DNA of 64,000 nt, from contig NZ_JAQNDK010000002.1 in the NCBI RefSeq assembly GCF_028368935.1, positions 2,356,001 to 2,420,000 on the forward strand, written 5' to 3'. Origin of the DNA: Sorangium aterium. Its GTDB lineage: Bacteria; Myxococcota_A; Polyangia; Polyangiales; Polyangiaceae. Below are positions 8,805 to 18,301 of this stretch, in pieces. The notes under the pieces are model-generated. The model was not told where the DNA came from. It saw nothing but the letters and a program-made list of their open reading frames with translations, and did no database searches. Position 1 is the first letter of the stretch. The number at the start of each line of letters is the position of its first letter. Position numbers and translations under genes: made by a program.

Positions 8805-9833
8805 TCAGATCCCCCGGCGCGCGGGCTGGACGTCGAGGCGCGCATCGGCGTGCTCAAGGCGCTCGCGGACGCGTCGCGGCTCCAGGTGGTGAACGCCCTG
8901 ATCGAGCGGCCGCACTGCGCCGAGGAGCTGGCCGAGCGGCTGGGGCGCGCGCCGTCCACGGTCTCCTTCCACCTCCGGAAGCTCGACGAGGCCGGGCTCG
9001 TGACGAAGCGCAAGACCCAGTATTACCTGGTCTATGCGCTGCGCGACGATCTGCTCCGCCTCACGCTGAAGGAGCTGGTCTCGCTGCCCTCCGCCGCCGA
9101 CGGCGCTGCGCGGCGGCGCGCGGAGCGGGCCCGGAGCCAGGTGATGCGCGCCTTCTTCCGCGGGGGCGTGCTGGTCCAGATGCCGAAGCAATGGCGCAAG
9201 CGGCGCATCGTGCTCGAGCAGTTTCTGGGCAAGTTCCAGGCGGGCCGGCGCTACCGCGAGCAGGAGGTGAACGAGATCATCAAGGCCCTGTATCCCGACC
9301 ACTGCACGATCCGGCGCATGCTCGTCGACGAGGGATACATGGCGCGCGACGGCCAGCACTACGAGCTGATCGCGGCAGAGGCCAGGACACCCGAGGCGAA
9401 GGACACGACACCCGAGACGGAGAGCAGGACGCCCGGATCAGGGGCGGAGCACGCAGGAGCGAGCACGATGGAAACGCGCAAGGAGATGAAGCGGAAGTAT
9501 CTCGAGACCCCGAAGCAGGCGGGCATCTTCCAGGTCAAGAACACGGTGAACGGCAAGGTGCTGCTCGGCAGCAGCACGAACCTCCATGGGCCGCTCAACA
9601 AGCACCGTTTCATGCTGTCCATAGGCGGGCACCAGAACGAGGCTCTCCAGCGGGACTGGCAGCAGCACGGCGCCGACGCCTTCACGTTCGAGGTGCTCGA
9701 GGTCGTGCAGCAGAAGGACGAGCCCGGGTTCTCCGTGGCGGACGAGCTCACCCTGCTCGAGCAGATCTGGCTGGAGAGGCTCTCGCCCCTCGCGCCGCGA
9801 GGCTACAACACGGATACGCGGCTGCGCGAGTGA
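8793..9833 (+). CDS. ArsR-type HTH, DUF2087 and GIY-YIG-like domain fusion
   Basis: A 346-residue three-part protein. Residues 15-90 are an ArsR winged helix (LADASRLQVVNALIERPHCA, LGRAPSTVSFHLRKLDEAGL). Residues 125-192 match DUF2087 (RRIVLEQFLGKFQAGRRYRE, NEIIKALYPDHCTIRRMLVD). After an acidic linker, residues 242-340 form a GIY-YIG-like domain (GIFQVKNTVNGKVLLGSSTN). There GIY is GIF, YIG is LLG, and the usual catalytic Arg position after the NL motif is not Arg, so nuclease activity is doubtful. No Cys-based metal site typical of ArsR is seen. Twin palindromic operators at its promoter suggest autoregulation. Confidence 0.85.
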   Translation: MTVESDPPARGLDVEARIGVLKALADASRLQVVNALIERPHCAEELAERLGRAPSTVSFHLRKLDEAGLVTKRKTQYYLVYALRDDLLRLTLKELVSLPSAADGAARRRAERARSQVMRAFFRGGVLVQMPKQWRKRRIVLEQFLGKFQAGRRYREQEVNEIIKALYPDHCTIRRMLVDEGYMARDGQHYELIAAEARTPEAKDTTPETESRTPGSGAEHAGASTMETRKEMKRKYLETPKQAGIFQVKNTVNGKVLLGSSTNLHGPLNKHRFMLSIGGHQNEALQRDWQQHGADAFTFEVLEVVQQKDEPGFSVADELTLLEQIWLERLSPLAPRGYNTDTRLRE

Positions 9834-10017
9834 TCCGGCGTCGCCACGCCCTTCTCAGGCGATCACGCTCTGCCGTACCGCGCCGCCGCGCCGCCCCCGG
9901 AGGCCGCTGCGCTCGCCCGCTTCCAGGCCACCGGGGCCGCTCAAGGCCGGCGGCGCCTGCGCCGTGCGCGCGTGTCCCGGTGGCATAAGCCGTGGATCTC
10001 ATCCACCATGGCGCTGC

Positions 10018-13000
10018 ATGCTGCCAGCCGGCATACGGAAGAAATCTTCAGATGTCGTCGCGCCCTCGTCCGATGGCAGCGTCCTGGACGCGAGCGCCGA
10101 GGACTGCCTCGCCGGGGGCGGCGAGATGGGCGCCCTGATGCGCTCGATCGACTGGTCGAAGACGAAGCTCGGCCCCGTCGCGACATGGCCGATAAGCCTC
10201 AAGACCGTGGTCGGCCTCGTGCTCTGCAATCGGTTCCCGATGCTCATGTTGCTCGGGCCGGAGATGCTGCAGATCTACAACAATGCCTATCTGCCTATCC
10301 TGGGCATGAAGCACCCTGCGTCGATGGGCGCTCCGGCGTCCGAGGTGTGGGCCGAGATCTGGGACGTCGTCGGCCCGATGACGCAGAGCGTGCTCGACGG
10401 GGGGCCCGCGACGTGGAGCGAGCACCTCATGCTCCCGGTGATCCGGCGAGGCTTCGTCGAAGAGGCGTACTTCACGTTCTCCTTCAGCCCGATACCCGGC
10501 GTTACCGAGCGGGTCGCCGGCGTCCTCGTCACGGTGAAGGAGACCACGGAGCAGGTCCTCGATGCGCGCCAGCTCCGGATGCTGCGCGATCTCGCGACGC
10601 GCTCCGCCCACGCGAAGTCCGCGGAGGAGGCGTGCCGCACAGCCGTGGAGATCTTCGCGGCGAACGACGCCGATCTGCCGTTCTCGCTGCTCTACCTCCT
10701 GGACGGCGACACGGGCGACGCGCGCCTCGCCGGCGCGAGCGGGCTCGACGACTACGAGGGCGCAGTGAAGCCGGCGCGCGTCCCCCTCCACGAGCGAGGC
10801 GGCGAGGCCTCGGCCTGGCCGCTCGCGGAGGCCGCGCGGGTCGGCGAGATCCTCGTGGGCGATCTCGCGGCCCGCTTCGGCGCCTTGCCGGGCGGCCGCT
10901 GGGGCAGCGCGCCGGAGCAGGCGATCGTCCTGCCCCTCTCGCGGCCGGGCCAACCCCGTCCGTATGGCTTCCTCGTCGGCGGCGTGAGCCCGCGCCGCCT
11001 GCTCGACGAGCCGTACCGCGGGCTGTTCCGGCTGATCACCGATCAGGTGGTGACCGCCATCGCGAACGCGCGCGCGTACGAGGAGGAGCGCAGGCGCGCA
11101 GAGGAGCTCGCCGCGATCGATCGCGCGAAGACGCTGTTCTTCAGCAACGTCAGCCACGAGTTCCGGACGCCGCTGACGCTGATGCTCGGCCCCATGGAGG
11201 ACGCGCTCGCGGCGCCCGGGTGTGCGCTGTCCGGCGAGCACCTGGCGCTCGCCCACCGGAACGCGCTGCGCCTGCTCAAGCTGGTCAACGCGCTGCTCGA
11301 CTTCTCGCGCCTCGAGATGGGCCGCGCGCAGGCGTCCTACGAGCCGACGGACCTCGCCGGCCTCACCGTCGATCTCGCGAGCGCGTTCCGCTCCGCGATC
11401 GAGCGAGCGGGGCTCGCGTTCAAGGTGGACTGCCCGAAGCTCCCGGAGCCCGTCTTCGTCGACAGGGACATGTGGGAGAAGATCGTGCTGAACCTGCTGT
11501 CCAACGCCCTGAAGTTCACGTTCGACGGCGAGATCTTCCTGTCGCTCCGCGCGCGCGGGGACGACGTCGAGCTCGCGGTGCGCGACACGGGCACCGGCAT
11601 CCCCGAGCACGAGCTGCCGCACCTCTTCGATCGCTTCCACCGCGTCCAGGGGGTGCGCACGCGCACGCACGAGGGCTCCGGGATCGGGCTCGCGCTGGTG
11701 CACGAGCTGGTGCGCCTGCACGGCGGCAGCGTCCGGGCGGAGAGCCGCCCGGGCGAGGGGACGGCGTTCACGATCGCGATCCCGCGCGGGTCCGCGCACC
11801 TGCCGGCGGAGCGCGTCCGCGCGGAGAAGACGCTCGCGTCGACGGCGACGGGCGCCGCCCCCTACGTCGAGGAGGCGCTGCGGTGGCAGCTCGCCGAGGC
11901 GCCCGCCCCGGCCGATCACGTCGAGCCCGACCACGCCGCGGCCCCCTTCGACCCGAGCGCGCGCATCCTCCTCGCCGACGACAACGCCGATATGCGCATG
12001 TACGTGCGGCGCATCCTCGATGAGCGGTGGACCGTCGAGGCCGTGTGCGACGGCGCCGCCGCGCTCGAGAGCGCCCGGCGGTCGCCGCCGGATCTCGTCA
12101 TCGCCGACGTGATGATGCCGGTCCTCGACGGCTTCGGCCTGCTCCGGGCGCTGCGCGCCGATCCGGCGACGCGGGGCGTGTCGGTCATCATGCTCTCGGC
12201 GCGCGCGGGCGAGGAGTGCCGCGTCGAGGGGCTCGCGGCCGGCGCCGACGACTACCTCGTGAAGCCGTTCTCGGCGCGCGAGCTCGTCGCTCGCGTCGCG
12301 ACCCACCTCCAGCTCGCGGCGCACCGGCGGGCCGTGGAGTGGGAGCGCGGGAGGATGTACGCGCTGTTCGAGCATGCCCCCGTCGGGATCGCCGTCTACC
12401 GCGGCGCCGACCTCGTCGTCGAGATGGCGAACCCGCACTTCGTGGCCATGGTGGGCCATCGTGACGTGATCGGACGCAAGTTGCAGCAAGCCTTCCCGGA
12501 GATCATCGGCTCGCCGCTCCTCGATGTCTTCCGCCGGGTCTACGCGACGGCCGAGCCGTTCGTCACCTACGACTGCCGGTTCGACCTCGATCGCGGGCGC
12601 GGCGTGCTGGAAGAGTCGTACTGGAGCTTCAACCTGCACCCGATGCGTGACGCGGGCGCCGCCGTCACCCGGATCCTGGTCGTCGCGCTCGACGTCACCG
12701 AGTCCGTGCGGGCGCGAAAGAAGCTCGAGGCGGCGGCGCGGGAGCGCGAGGAGCTGCTGCGCCGCGCGGAGGACGCGCGGCGGGACGCGGAGCGGGCGAA
12801 CCGCGCGAAGGACGAGTTCCTGGCGATGCTCGGCCACGAGCTGCGCAACCCGCTCGCGCCGATCGTCACGGCGCTCCACCTGATGCGCCTCCGCGCCGGA
12901 GGGCACGCCGAGCGCGAGCGGCTCGTCATCGAGCGCCAGATCAAGCACCTGACGGCGCTCGTCGACGACCTGCTCGACGTCTCCCGCATCACGCGGGGCA

Positions 13001-13923
13001 AGGTCGAGCTGAAGAAGCAGCGGATCGAGCTCGCGGAGGTCGTGGCCAAGGCGGTCGAGCAGGCGAGCCCGCTGCTCGAGCAGCGCCGGCACCACCTCAC
13101 CGTGACGGTCCCCTCGAGCGGCCTCGCCGTGGACGGCGACGTCACGCGGCTCGCCCAGGTGGTCTCGAACCTGCTCACGAACGCCGCGAAATACACCGAG
13201 AGCGGCGGCGAGATCGCGGTCCGGGCCGAGCGCACGGGGGGCGAGGTCGTCCTGTCCGTGCGCGACGATGGCATCGGCATCGCCCCCGAGATGCTGGCGA
13301 GCGTCTTCGAGCGCTTCGTGCAGGAGCGCCAGGCGCTCGACCGCTCCCAGGGCGGCCTGGGCCTGGGCCTGGCCATCGTCCACAACCTGATCGCGATGCA
13401 CGGCGGCCGCGTGTGCGCGCACAGCGAGGGCCGCGGGCGCGGAAGCGAGTTCACCCTCCGGCTGCCGGCCGCGGCGCCCGTGCGCTCGTTCGAGGCCGCG
13501 CCGGCGCGCCCGCCGGCCGGGACGCAGGGGAGTCCGGCTCCCGCCGACCGGCGTCGCATCCTGCTCGTGGACGACAACCTCGATGCGGTCGAGCTCCTGG
13601 CCGAGTCGCTGGGCGCGATGGGGCACACGACGCGCGTCGCCGCCGACGGCCCGTCCGCGCTCCGGATCGCGGAAGAGTTCGCGCCCGACGTCGCGCTGCT
13701 CGACATCGGGCTGCCGGTGATGGACGGCTACGAGCTCGCGCGCCGTCTCCGCGAGCAGCCGGCGGGTGAGCGCGTTCGCCTGATCGCGATCACCGGTTAC
13801 GGGCAGGAGGCGGATCTCCGGCGCTCGAAGGGGGTAGGGTTCGAGACGCACCTCGTCAAGCCCATCCAGATCGATCGATTGACGTCGCTCATCGAGGAGC
13901 CTCCGGCCCCCAGGGCCGAGTGA
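10018..13923 (+). CDS. Large hybrid sensor histidine kinase with two kinase cores and two receiver domains
   Basis: About 1301 residues. Order of domains: PAS-like (about 60-190), GAF-like (about 195-350), first HisKA with phospho-His in SHEFRTPL (about 378), first HATPase (NLLSNALKF, about 490), first receiver (ILLADDNADM, Asp in VIADVMMPVLDG, about 698), PAS (about 780-905), second HisKA (GHELRNPLAP, about 938), second HATPase (NLLTNAAKY, about 1051) and C-terminal receiver (ILLVDDNLD, Asp in LLDIGLPVMDG, about 1228). No membrane helix is visible, so it is probably a soluble phosphorelay hub. The start is uncertain: an upstream GTG at 9964 is in frame and neither start has a clear ribosome site. 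No DNA-binding output partner is adjacent. Confidence 0.88.
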   Translation: MLPAGIRKKSSDVVAPSSDGSVLDASAEDCLAGGGEMGALMRSIDWSKTKLGPVATWPISLKTVVGLVLCNRFPMLMLLGPEMLQIYNNAYLPILGMKHPASMGAPASEVWAEIWDVVGPMTQSVLDGGPATWSEHLMLPVIRRGFVEEAYFTFSFSPIPGVTERVAGVLVTVKETTEQVLDARQLRMLRDLATRSAHAKSAEEACRTAVEIFAANDADLPFSLLYLLDGDTGDARLAGASGLDDYEGAVKPARVPLHERGGEASAWPLAEAARVGEILVGDLAARFGALPGGRWGSAPEQAIVLPLSRPGQPRPYGFLVGGVSPRRLLDEPYRGLFRLITDQVVTAIANARAYEEERRRAEELAAIDRAKTLFFSNVSHEFRTPLTLMLGPMEDALAAPGCALSGEHLALAHRNALRLLKLVNALLDFSRLEMGRAQASYEPTDLAGLTVDLASAFRSAIERAGLAFKVDCPKLPEPVFVDRDMWEKIVLNLLSNALKFTFDGEIFLSLRARGDDVELAVRDTGTGIPEHELPHLFDRFHRVQGVRTRTHEGSGIGLALVHELVRLHGGSVRAESRPGEGTAFTIAIPRGSAHLPAERVRAEKTLASTATGAAPYVEEALRWQLAEAPAPADHVEPDHAAAPFDPSARILLADDNADMRMYVRRILDERWTVEAVCDGAAALESARRSPPDLVIADVMMPVLDGFGLLRALRADPATRGVSVIMLSARAGEECRVEGLAAGADDYLVKPFSARELVARVATHLQLAAHRRAVEWERGRMYALFEHAPVGIAVYRGADLVVEMANPHFVAMVGHRDVIGRKLQQAFPEIIGSPLLDVFRRVYATAEPFVTYDCRFDLDRGRGVLEESYWSFNLHPMRDAGAAVTRILVVALDVTESVRARKKLEAAAREREELLRRAEDARRDAERANRAKDEFLAMLGHELRNPLAPIVTALHLMRLRAGGHAERERLVIERQIKHLTALVDDLLDVSRITRGKVELKKQRIELAEVVAKAVEQASPLLEQRRHHLTVTVPSSGLAVDGDVTRLAQVVSNLLTNAAKYTESGGEIAVRAERTGGEVVLSVRDDGIGIAPEMLASVFERFVQERQALDRSQGGLGLGLAIVHNLIAMHGGRVCAHSEGRGRGSEFTLRLPAAAPVRSFEAAPARPPAGTQGSPAPADRRRILLVDDNLDAVELLAESLGAMGHTTRVAADGPSALRIAEEFAPDVALLDIGLPVMDGYELARRLREQPAGERVRLIAITGYGQEADLRRSKGVGFETHLVKPIQIDRLTSLIEEPPAPRAE

Positions 13924-14037
13924 TCCACGTCAGGGATCCTCGACGACGACAGTGCGTGACCGCGCCCGGAACGCTCTAACGCTCTGGCGACGCGCGCCGC
14001 GGCGAGACCGAGGCAGCTTCTGACGGGAGAAGGAACC

Positions 14038-14784
14038 ATGGATACGCGACGCATGCGAATTGCGAGGATGGGTGTTCTGGTCGTAGGATTCGCCGCGACC
14101 GCAGGATGCACGCTGGTTTCGGGAGTAGGAACGCTCGAGTTCGACGGTGAGGCCGCCGGAGGCGCTGGCGGGAGCGGTGACGCCGGTGGCGGCGGCGCCG
14201 GAGCGGGAGGCGGCGAGGCGGGCGGCGCCGGCGGCGCCGGTGGAGGCGGAGGCGAAGCGGGAGGCGGCGAGGCGGGCGGCGCCGGCGGCGGCACGGGCGG
14301 CGGCGCGATGGGCGGCGACATGATGATCCAGGAGTGCGTGCCCGGCGAGGGGGTCGCCGTGGGCGCCCGCGTCTGGGGTGACGCGTGGCTCAACGGGTTC
14401 GTCCTTCATTGCGCCGACTTTCAGAGCGACGGCCACACGGGGGACGGGTACGATGCCGGCTCCGTGACCGGCAGCATGACGGGCTCGCACGTCTCCAAGT
14501 TCTGCGACTACCCCAGGAACGTCGTGGCGTTCAGGTACACGTACGACGCGGAGCACGTGTACCAGGTCCAGTTTGGTTGTTCGACGCCCGAGGTATGGAA
14601 ATCGTCGACGCCCAGCGTCGAACAATGGCTCGATCCCATCGGCGGGACGACGGCCGGTCCGCAAGAGTACGGAGCGCAATGTGAGGAGGGTTCCGCCTAC
14701 AGCTACTTCACGCTCAACGTCAGCGAAGATGGTCAATCCATACGAAGCTTCGAAGGGCCTCGCTACTGCTTGGGAATGCCCTGA
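14038..14784 (+). CDS. Lipoprotein with Gly-rich linker, function unknown
   Basis: A 248-residue protein with AGAAGGA before the ATG. The signal sequence ends in VGFAATAGC (lipobox AGC), followed by about 60 residues made almost entirely of Gly, Ala and Glu (repeats of GGAGGAGGGG type). The C-terminal 150 residues form a compact domain with four Cys and many aromatic residues (HCADFQSDGHTGDGYDAGS, VYQVQFGCSTPEVW). The architecture of lipobox, Gly linker and small extracellular domain is shared with the genes at 6156 and 50562. I do not recognise the C-terminal domain. Confidence 0.7.
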   Translation: MDTRRMRIARMGVLVVGFAATAGCTLVSGVGTLEFDGEAAGGAGGSGDAGGGGAGAGGGEAGGAGGAGGGGGEAGGGEAGGAGGGTGGGAMGGDMMIQECVPGEGVAVGARVWGDAWLNGFVLHCADFQSDGHTGDGYDAGSVTGSMTGSHVSKFCDYPRNVVAFRYTYDAEHVYQVQFGCSTPEVWKSSTPSVEQWLDPIGGTTAGPQEYGAQCEEGSAYSYFTLNVSEDGQSIRSFEGPRYCLGMP

Positions 14785-14922
14785 TCCCTCGCAAGGCCGT
14801 CTCCGGAGGCGCCGCTCCTCGGCGAGGTGATCTCCTCTGCCAGGCGGCAGCGACCGGGACCCCAGCGCCGCGGGAGGCGAGCTTCAGGCCTCCGGGCGCG
14901 GTCGAGCGCCGAGACGGGCTGA

Positions 14923-14952
14923 TCCGTTATAAAAGAAATTTCGTCCGTTATA
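14923..14952 (+). repeat. Direct repeat TCCGTTATA with 21-bp spacing
   Basis: TCCGTTATA occurs at 14923-14931 and at 14944-14952, exactly two helical turns apart. An inverted half-copy AACGGA lies at 14989-14994, shortly before the aldo/keto reductase start. The stretch is AT-rich against its surroundings and is probably a control region for that gene. Confidence 0.45.
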
Positions 14953-15004
14953 GTGGACACTGGCGCTGCCCCGTGGTACTGGGCATCCAACGGACGGTAT
15001 AGCG

Positions 15005-16042
15005 ATGCACTATCGACAGCTGGGTGACAGCGAGCTCCGGGTCTCGGAGCTCTGCCTTGGGACGATGACGTTCGGCGAGCAGAACACGCTCGAGGACGCC
15101 AGAGCGCAGCTCGACTACGCGTTCGACGCGGGCATCAACTTCGTCGACGCGGCCGAGATGTACCCCGTGCCGACCCGCGCCGAGACGCAGGGGCGCACGG
15201 AGAGCTACGTGGGCGAGTGGCTGAGCCAGCGGCCGCGCGACAAGGTGATCGTCGCGACGAAGATCGCGGGGCCGGGCCGCCCGATCCCGTGGGTCCGCGG
15301 CGGCTCGCTCGCGATCAACCGCGCCAACGTCCGGCGCGCGGTCGAGGACAGCCTGCGGCGCCTCAGGACCGATTACATCGATCTCTACCAGATCCACTGG
15401 CCCGATCGGTACGTGCCGCAGTTCGGCGCGAGCGCCTACGATCCGGCGAACGAGCGGTCGAGCACGCCGATCGCCGAGCAGCTCGCGGCGTTCGCGGAGG
15501 TGATCCGCGACGGCAAGGTCCGGTATTTCGGGCTCAGCAACGAGACCGCCTGGGGGGTGGCGCAGTGGAGCCGCGTCGCGGCGCAGCTCGGGCTCCCCAG
15601 GCCGGTGTCGATCCAGAACGCCTACAGCCTCGTCAACCGCACGTTCGACTCCGCGCTCGCGGAGGCCTCGCGCCGCGAGGACGTCCCGCTGCTCGCCTAT
15701 AGCCCGCTCGCGTTCGGCCTGCTCACGGGCAAGCACCTGGGCGGGCCGCCGCCGGGCTCGCGCTTCGCCCGGTTCGAGTCCTTCGGCCAGCGCTACAGGA
15801 AGCCCAACGTGGACGAGGCGGTGCAGGCCTACGTCAAGCTCGCGCGCGCCCACGGCCTGAGCCCGGCGTCGCTCGCGCTCGCCTTCGTGCGCAGCCGCTG
15901 GTTCGTGGCGAGCACCATCCTCGGGGCGACCACGCTCGAGCAGCTCGAGGAGAACGTGAAGAGCGCAGGCGTTGTGCTCGACGCGGCGGTGCTCGGCGAG
16001 ATCGACCAGATCCACGCCCGGTACCCGAACCCGGCGCCCTGA
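15005..16042 (+). CDS. Aldo/keto reductase (Tas-like)
   Basis: A 345-residue TIM-barrel oxidoreductase. It starts MHYRQLGDSELRVSELCLGT and contains the catalytic elements FVDAAEMYPVPT (Asp and Tyr), KVIVATKIAG (Lys) and YIDLYQIHWPDRYVPQFG (His). The NADPH-binding end is present as RSRWFVASTILGATTLEQLE. The 340-350 length and the insert after QIHWPD match the Tas/YajO group of NADP(H)-dependent reductases. Paired TCCGTTATA repeats lie upstream. No pathway partner is adjacent. Confidence 0.9.
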   Translation: MHYRQLGDSELRVSELCLGTMTFGEQNTLEDARAQLDYAFDAGINFVDAAEMYPVPTRAETQGRTESYVGEWLSQRPRDKVIVATKIAGPGRPIPWVRGGSLAINRANVRRAVEDSLRRLRTDYIDLYQIHWPDRYVPQFGASAYDPANERSSTPIAEQLAAFAEVIRDGKVRYFGLSNETAWGVAQWSRVAAQLGLPRPVSIQNAYSLVNRTFDSALAEASRREDVPLLAYSPLAFGLLTGKHLGGPPPGSRFARFESFGQRYRKPNVDEAVQAYVKLARAHGLSPASLALAFVRSRWFVASTILGATTLEQLEENVKSAGVVLDAAVLGEIDQIHARYPNPAP

Positions 16043-16179
16043 CCAGCTGGCCCCGGCGGCCCCCGCTCGCCCGGGGCGGCGCGGTTCGACCTCTCTGTTG
16101 GCGGGAGCGCAGCGCTCTCGGCCGCGCGATGCTGCGGCGCCGGCGGGCAGCCGCCGCGCCGGCACGGAGGGGGGATCAG

Positions 16180-17481
16180 ATGATGACCAAGCTACCCAGG
16201 CGGAGCCTGCTCGCAGGCCTGCTGGCGATGGGCGCCGCGGGCTGCACGGGCTCGGGGGCGATGACGAGCGCGGGCGCTCGCCGGAAGGCGCCGGCCGATC
16301 CGTGGCAGGGCGTCCGGGGCGAGTTCAACCTGTCGCCAGCGTGGATCCACATGACGGGCTTCCTGCTCGCCTCGCACCCGCGGCCCGTCCGCGAGGCGAT
16401 CGAGAGGCTGCGGAGCGAGCTCGACGAGAACCCGGTGGACGCGCTCCACGCGCACGAGGATCTGGCGCCGGTGCGGGAGGCCGCCGCGGCGTACATGGGC
16501 GTCGGGGCCGAGGAGATCGCGCTCACGGACAGCACGACGATGGGGCTCGCGTCGATGTACCTCGGCCTGCCGCTCGAGGCCGGCGACGAGGTGCTCACGA
16601 CGGAGCACGATCACTACTCCACGCACGAGTCGCTCCGGCTCGCCGCGGAGCGGACCGGCGCGGTGGTGCGGAAGATCGCGCTCTATGCGAGGGGCAGCGC
16701 GGCGACGGCGACGGAGATGGCGGGGGCGATCGAAGCGGCGCTCACCCCGGCCACGCGGGTCGTGGCCATCACGTGGGTCCACTCGAGCTCGGGCGTGAAG
16801 ACGCCGGTGCGCGCCATCGCCGAGGTCGTCGCCAGGTCGAACCAGGGCCGGGCGCCGAGGGAGCGCGTCGTCTGCTGCGTGGACGGCGTGCACGGCTTCG
16901 GCGTCGAGGACGCCACGATGGCCGATCTCGGCTGCGACTTCTTCGCCGCGGGCTGTCACAAATGGATGTTCGGGCCGCGGGGCACCGGGGTGCTCTGGGG
17001 CAGGCGGGAGCTCTGGCCGACGCTGCGCCCGAGCATCCCGTCCTTCGGAAAGGCAGCATACGAAGCCTGGCTGCGGCAGCAGCCGCCGCCGCCCACGACC
17101 GCGGACATGATGTCTCCCGGAGGGTTCCACTCCTTCGAGCACCGGTGGGCGCTGCCCGCGGCGTTCGCGTTCCACCGGGGCATCGGCAAGGCCAAGGTCG
17201 CGGCCCGGATCCACGCCTTGAACCGGCAGTGCAAGGAAGGGCTCAAGGGGATGGGCCACGTCACCCTGCACACGCCGCTCGACGACGCCCTCTCCGCGGG
17301 GATCGTGTGCTTCGAGGTGGCGGGCATGACGCCGGAGGCCGTCGTGGCGAGGCTCCGCGAGAGGAAGATCATCGCGTCGACGTCGCCGTACGCGACCTCG
17401 TATGTCCGCGTCGCGCCGAGCCTGCTCAACTCCGAGGCGGACGTCGAGGCGGTGCTGCGCGCGATCCGCGCGCTGGCGTGA
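16180..17481 (+). CDS. Class V aminotransferase-like PLP enzyme with Tat-type lipoprotein signal
   Basis: A 433-residue protein. The ATG at 16180 follows a strong GGAGGGGGG site. The N-terminus (KLPRRSLLAGLLAMGAAGC) combines a twin-arginine RRSLL motif with a lipobox Cys, so the protein is predicted to be folded with its cofactor, exported by Tat and lipidated. The catalytic body matches isopenicillin-N-epimerase/cysteine-desulfurase-like enzymes: DSTTMGLASMYLGLPL, VDGVHGFGVEDATM, and the PLP lysine in AAGCHKWMFGPRGTG. The C-terminal SPYATSYVRVAPSLLNSEAD is typical. An exported PLP enzyme is uncommon; the substrate is unknown. Confidence 0.83.
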   Translation: MMTKLPRRSLLAGLLAMGAAGCTGSGAMTSAGARRKAPADPWQGVRGEFNLSPAWIHMTGFLLASHPRPVREAIERLRSELDENPVDALHAHEDLAPVREAAAAYMGVGAEEIALTDSTTMGLASMYLGLPLEAGDEVLTTEHDHYSTHESLRLAAERTGAVVRKIALYARGSAATATEMAGAIEAALTPATRVVAITWVHSSSGVKTPVRAIAEVVARSNQGRAPRERVVCCVDGVHGFGVEDATMADLGCDFFAAGCHKWMFGPRGTGVLWGRRELWPTLRPSIPSFGKAAYEAWLRQQPPPPTTADMMSPGGFHSFEHRWALPAAFAFHRGIGKAKVAARIHALNRQCKEGLKGMGHVTLHTPLDDALSAGIVCFEVAGMTPEAVVARLRERKIIASTSPYATSYVRVAPSLLNSEADVEAVLRAIRALA

Positions 17482-17535
17482 GGGGCGCGGTCCGGCGAGC
17501 CCTCGCCGGACCTCGGGCGGGCGGGAGGAGAGCGC

Positions 17536-18012
17536 CTATCGGGCGGCCTCCTCGATTCGCGCGATGTCGATCTTCTTCATCTGCATCATCGCCTGCATGA
17601 CCCGCCCCGCCTTGGCCGGGTCCGGGTGCTGGATGAGCCGGATCAAGACGGACGGCACGATCTGCCAGGACACGCCGAACCTGTCCCTGAGCCACCCGCA
17701 CTGGCTCTCGGCGCCGCCGTCGGCCGTGAGCTTGCTCCAGAGCTCGTCGACCTCCTCCTGCGTCTCGCAGGTGACGACGAGCGAGAACGTCTCGTTGAAC
17801 TTCTGGTTGGCGCCGTTCAGGGCCATGAGCCGCTGGCCGTTCAGCTCGAACTCGGCCATCACGAGCGAGCCCTTGGGCCCCGGACCCGCGTCTCCCGAGC
17901 GGAGCTCCGAGAGGATCCGTGAGCCCTTGAAGATGGACAGGTAGTACTTCACCGCCTCCTCGGCGTTGTTGCTGAACCAGAGGCACGTCTTGATCTTCTG
18001 CGTGGTGGTCAT
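17536..18012 (-). CDS. VOC family protein (PhnB-like)
   Basis: A 158-residue protein with AGGAG before the ATG at 18012. The sequence KIKTCLWFSNNAEEAVKYYL, MAEFELNGQRLMALNG and GWLRDRFGVSWQIVPSVL is the PhnB-like branch of the vicinal oxygen chelate fold (the old label 3-demethylubiquinone-9 3-methyltransferase is misleading). The C-terminal VMQAMMQMKKIDIARIEEA is standard for these proteins. It probably binds a metal and a small ligand. It is a monocistronic gene convergent with the aminotransferase gene. Confidence 0.88.
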   Translation of the reverse strand: MTTTQKIKTCLWFSNNAEEAVKYYLSIFKGSRILSELRSGDAGPGPKGSLVMAEFELNGQRLMALNGANQKFNETFSLVVTCETQEEVDELWSKLTADGGAESQCGWLRDRFGVSWQIVPSVLIRLIQHPDPAKAGRVMQAMMQMKKIDIARIEEAAR

Positions 18013-18301
18013 GATCGGGGCTCCTGGCCGGGGTCGGGCCCGGCGGTGAGGTGAGGACGGCGGGGTCACCGCGACCGCGCTCTGCCTGGATGTCGGAGCA
18101 CGTTGCGCCGGCTCGACATGGAGCCGACGATTTTTTTTTCGGTCCACCGGGGCGGCCGGGCTCCAGGGTCGCCGGGGCGGCCGAGGGGGGCGGGGCGGCA
18201 GGCCGCCGTGATGCGTCCGCCGCCGCTGCGGGGCGGCGGCGGGCGAGGATGAGCTCGCGGGCGGGGTGGAACGTCGTGGCGATCCGTGAGAGAGCACCCG
18301 C

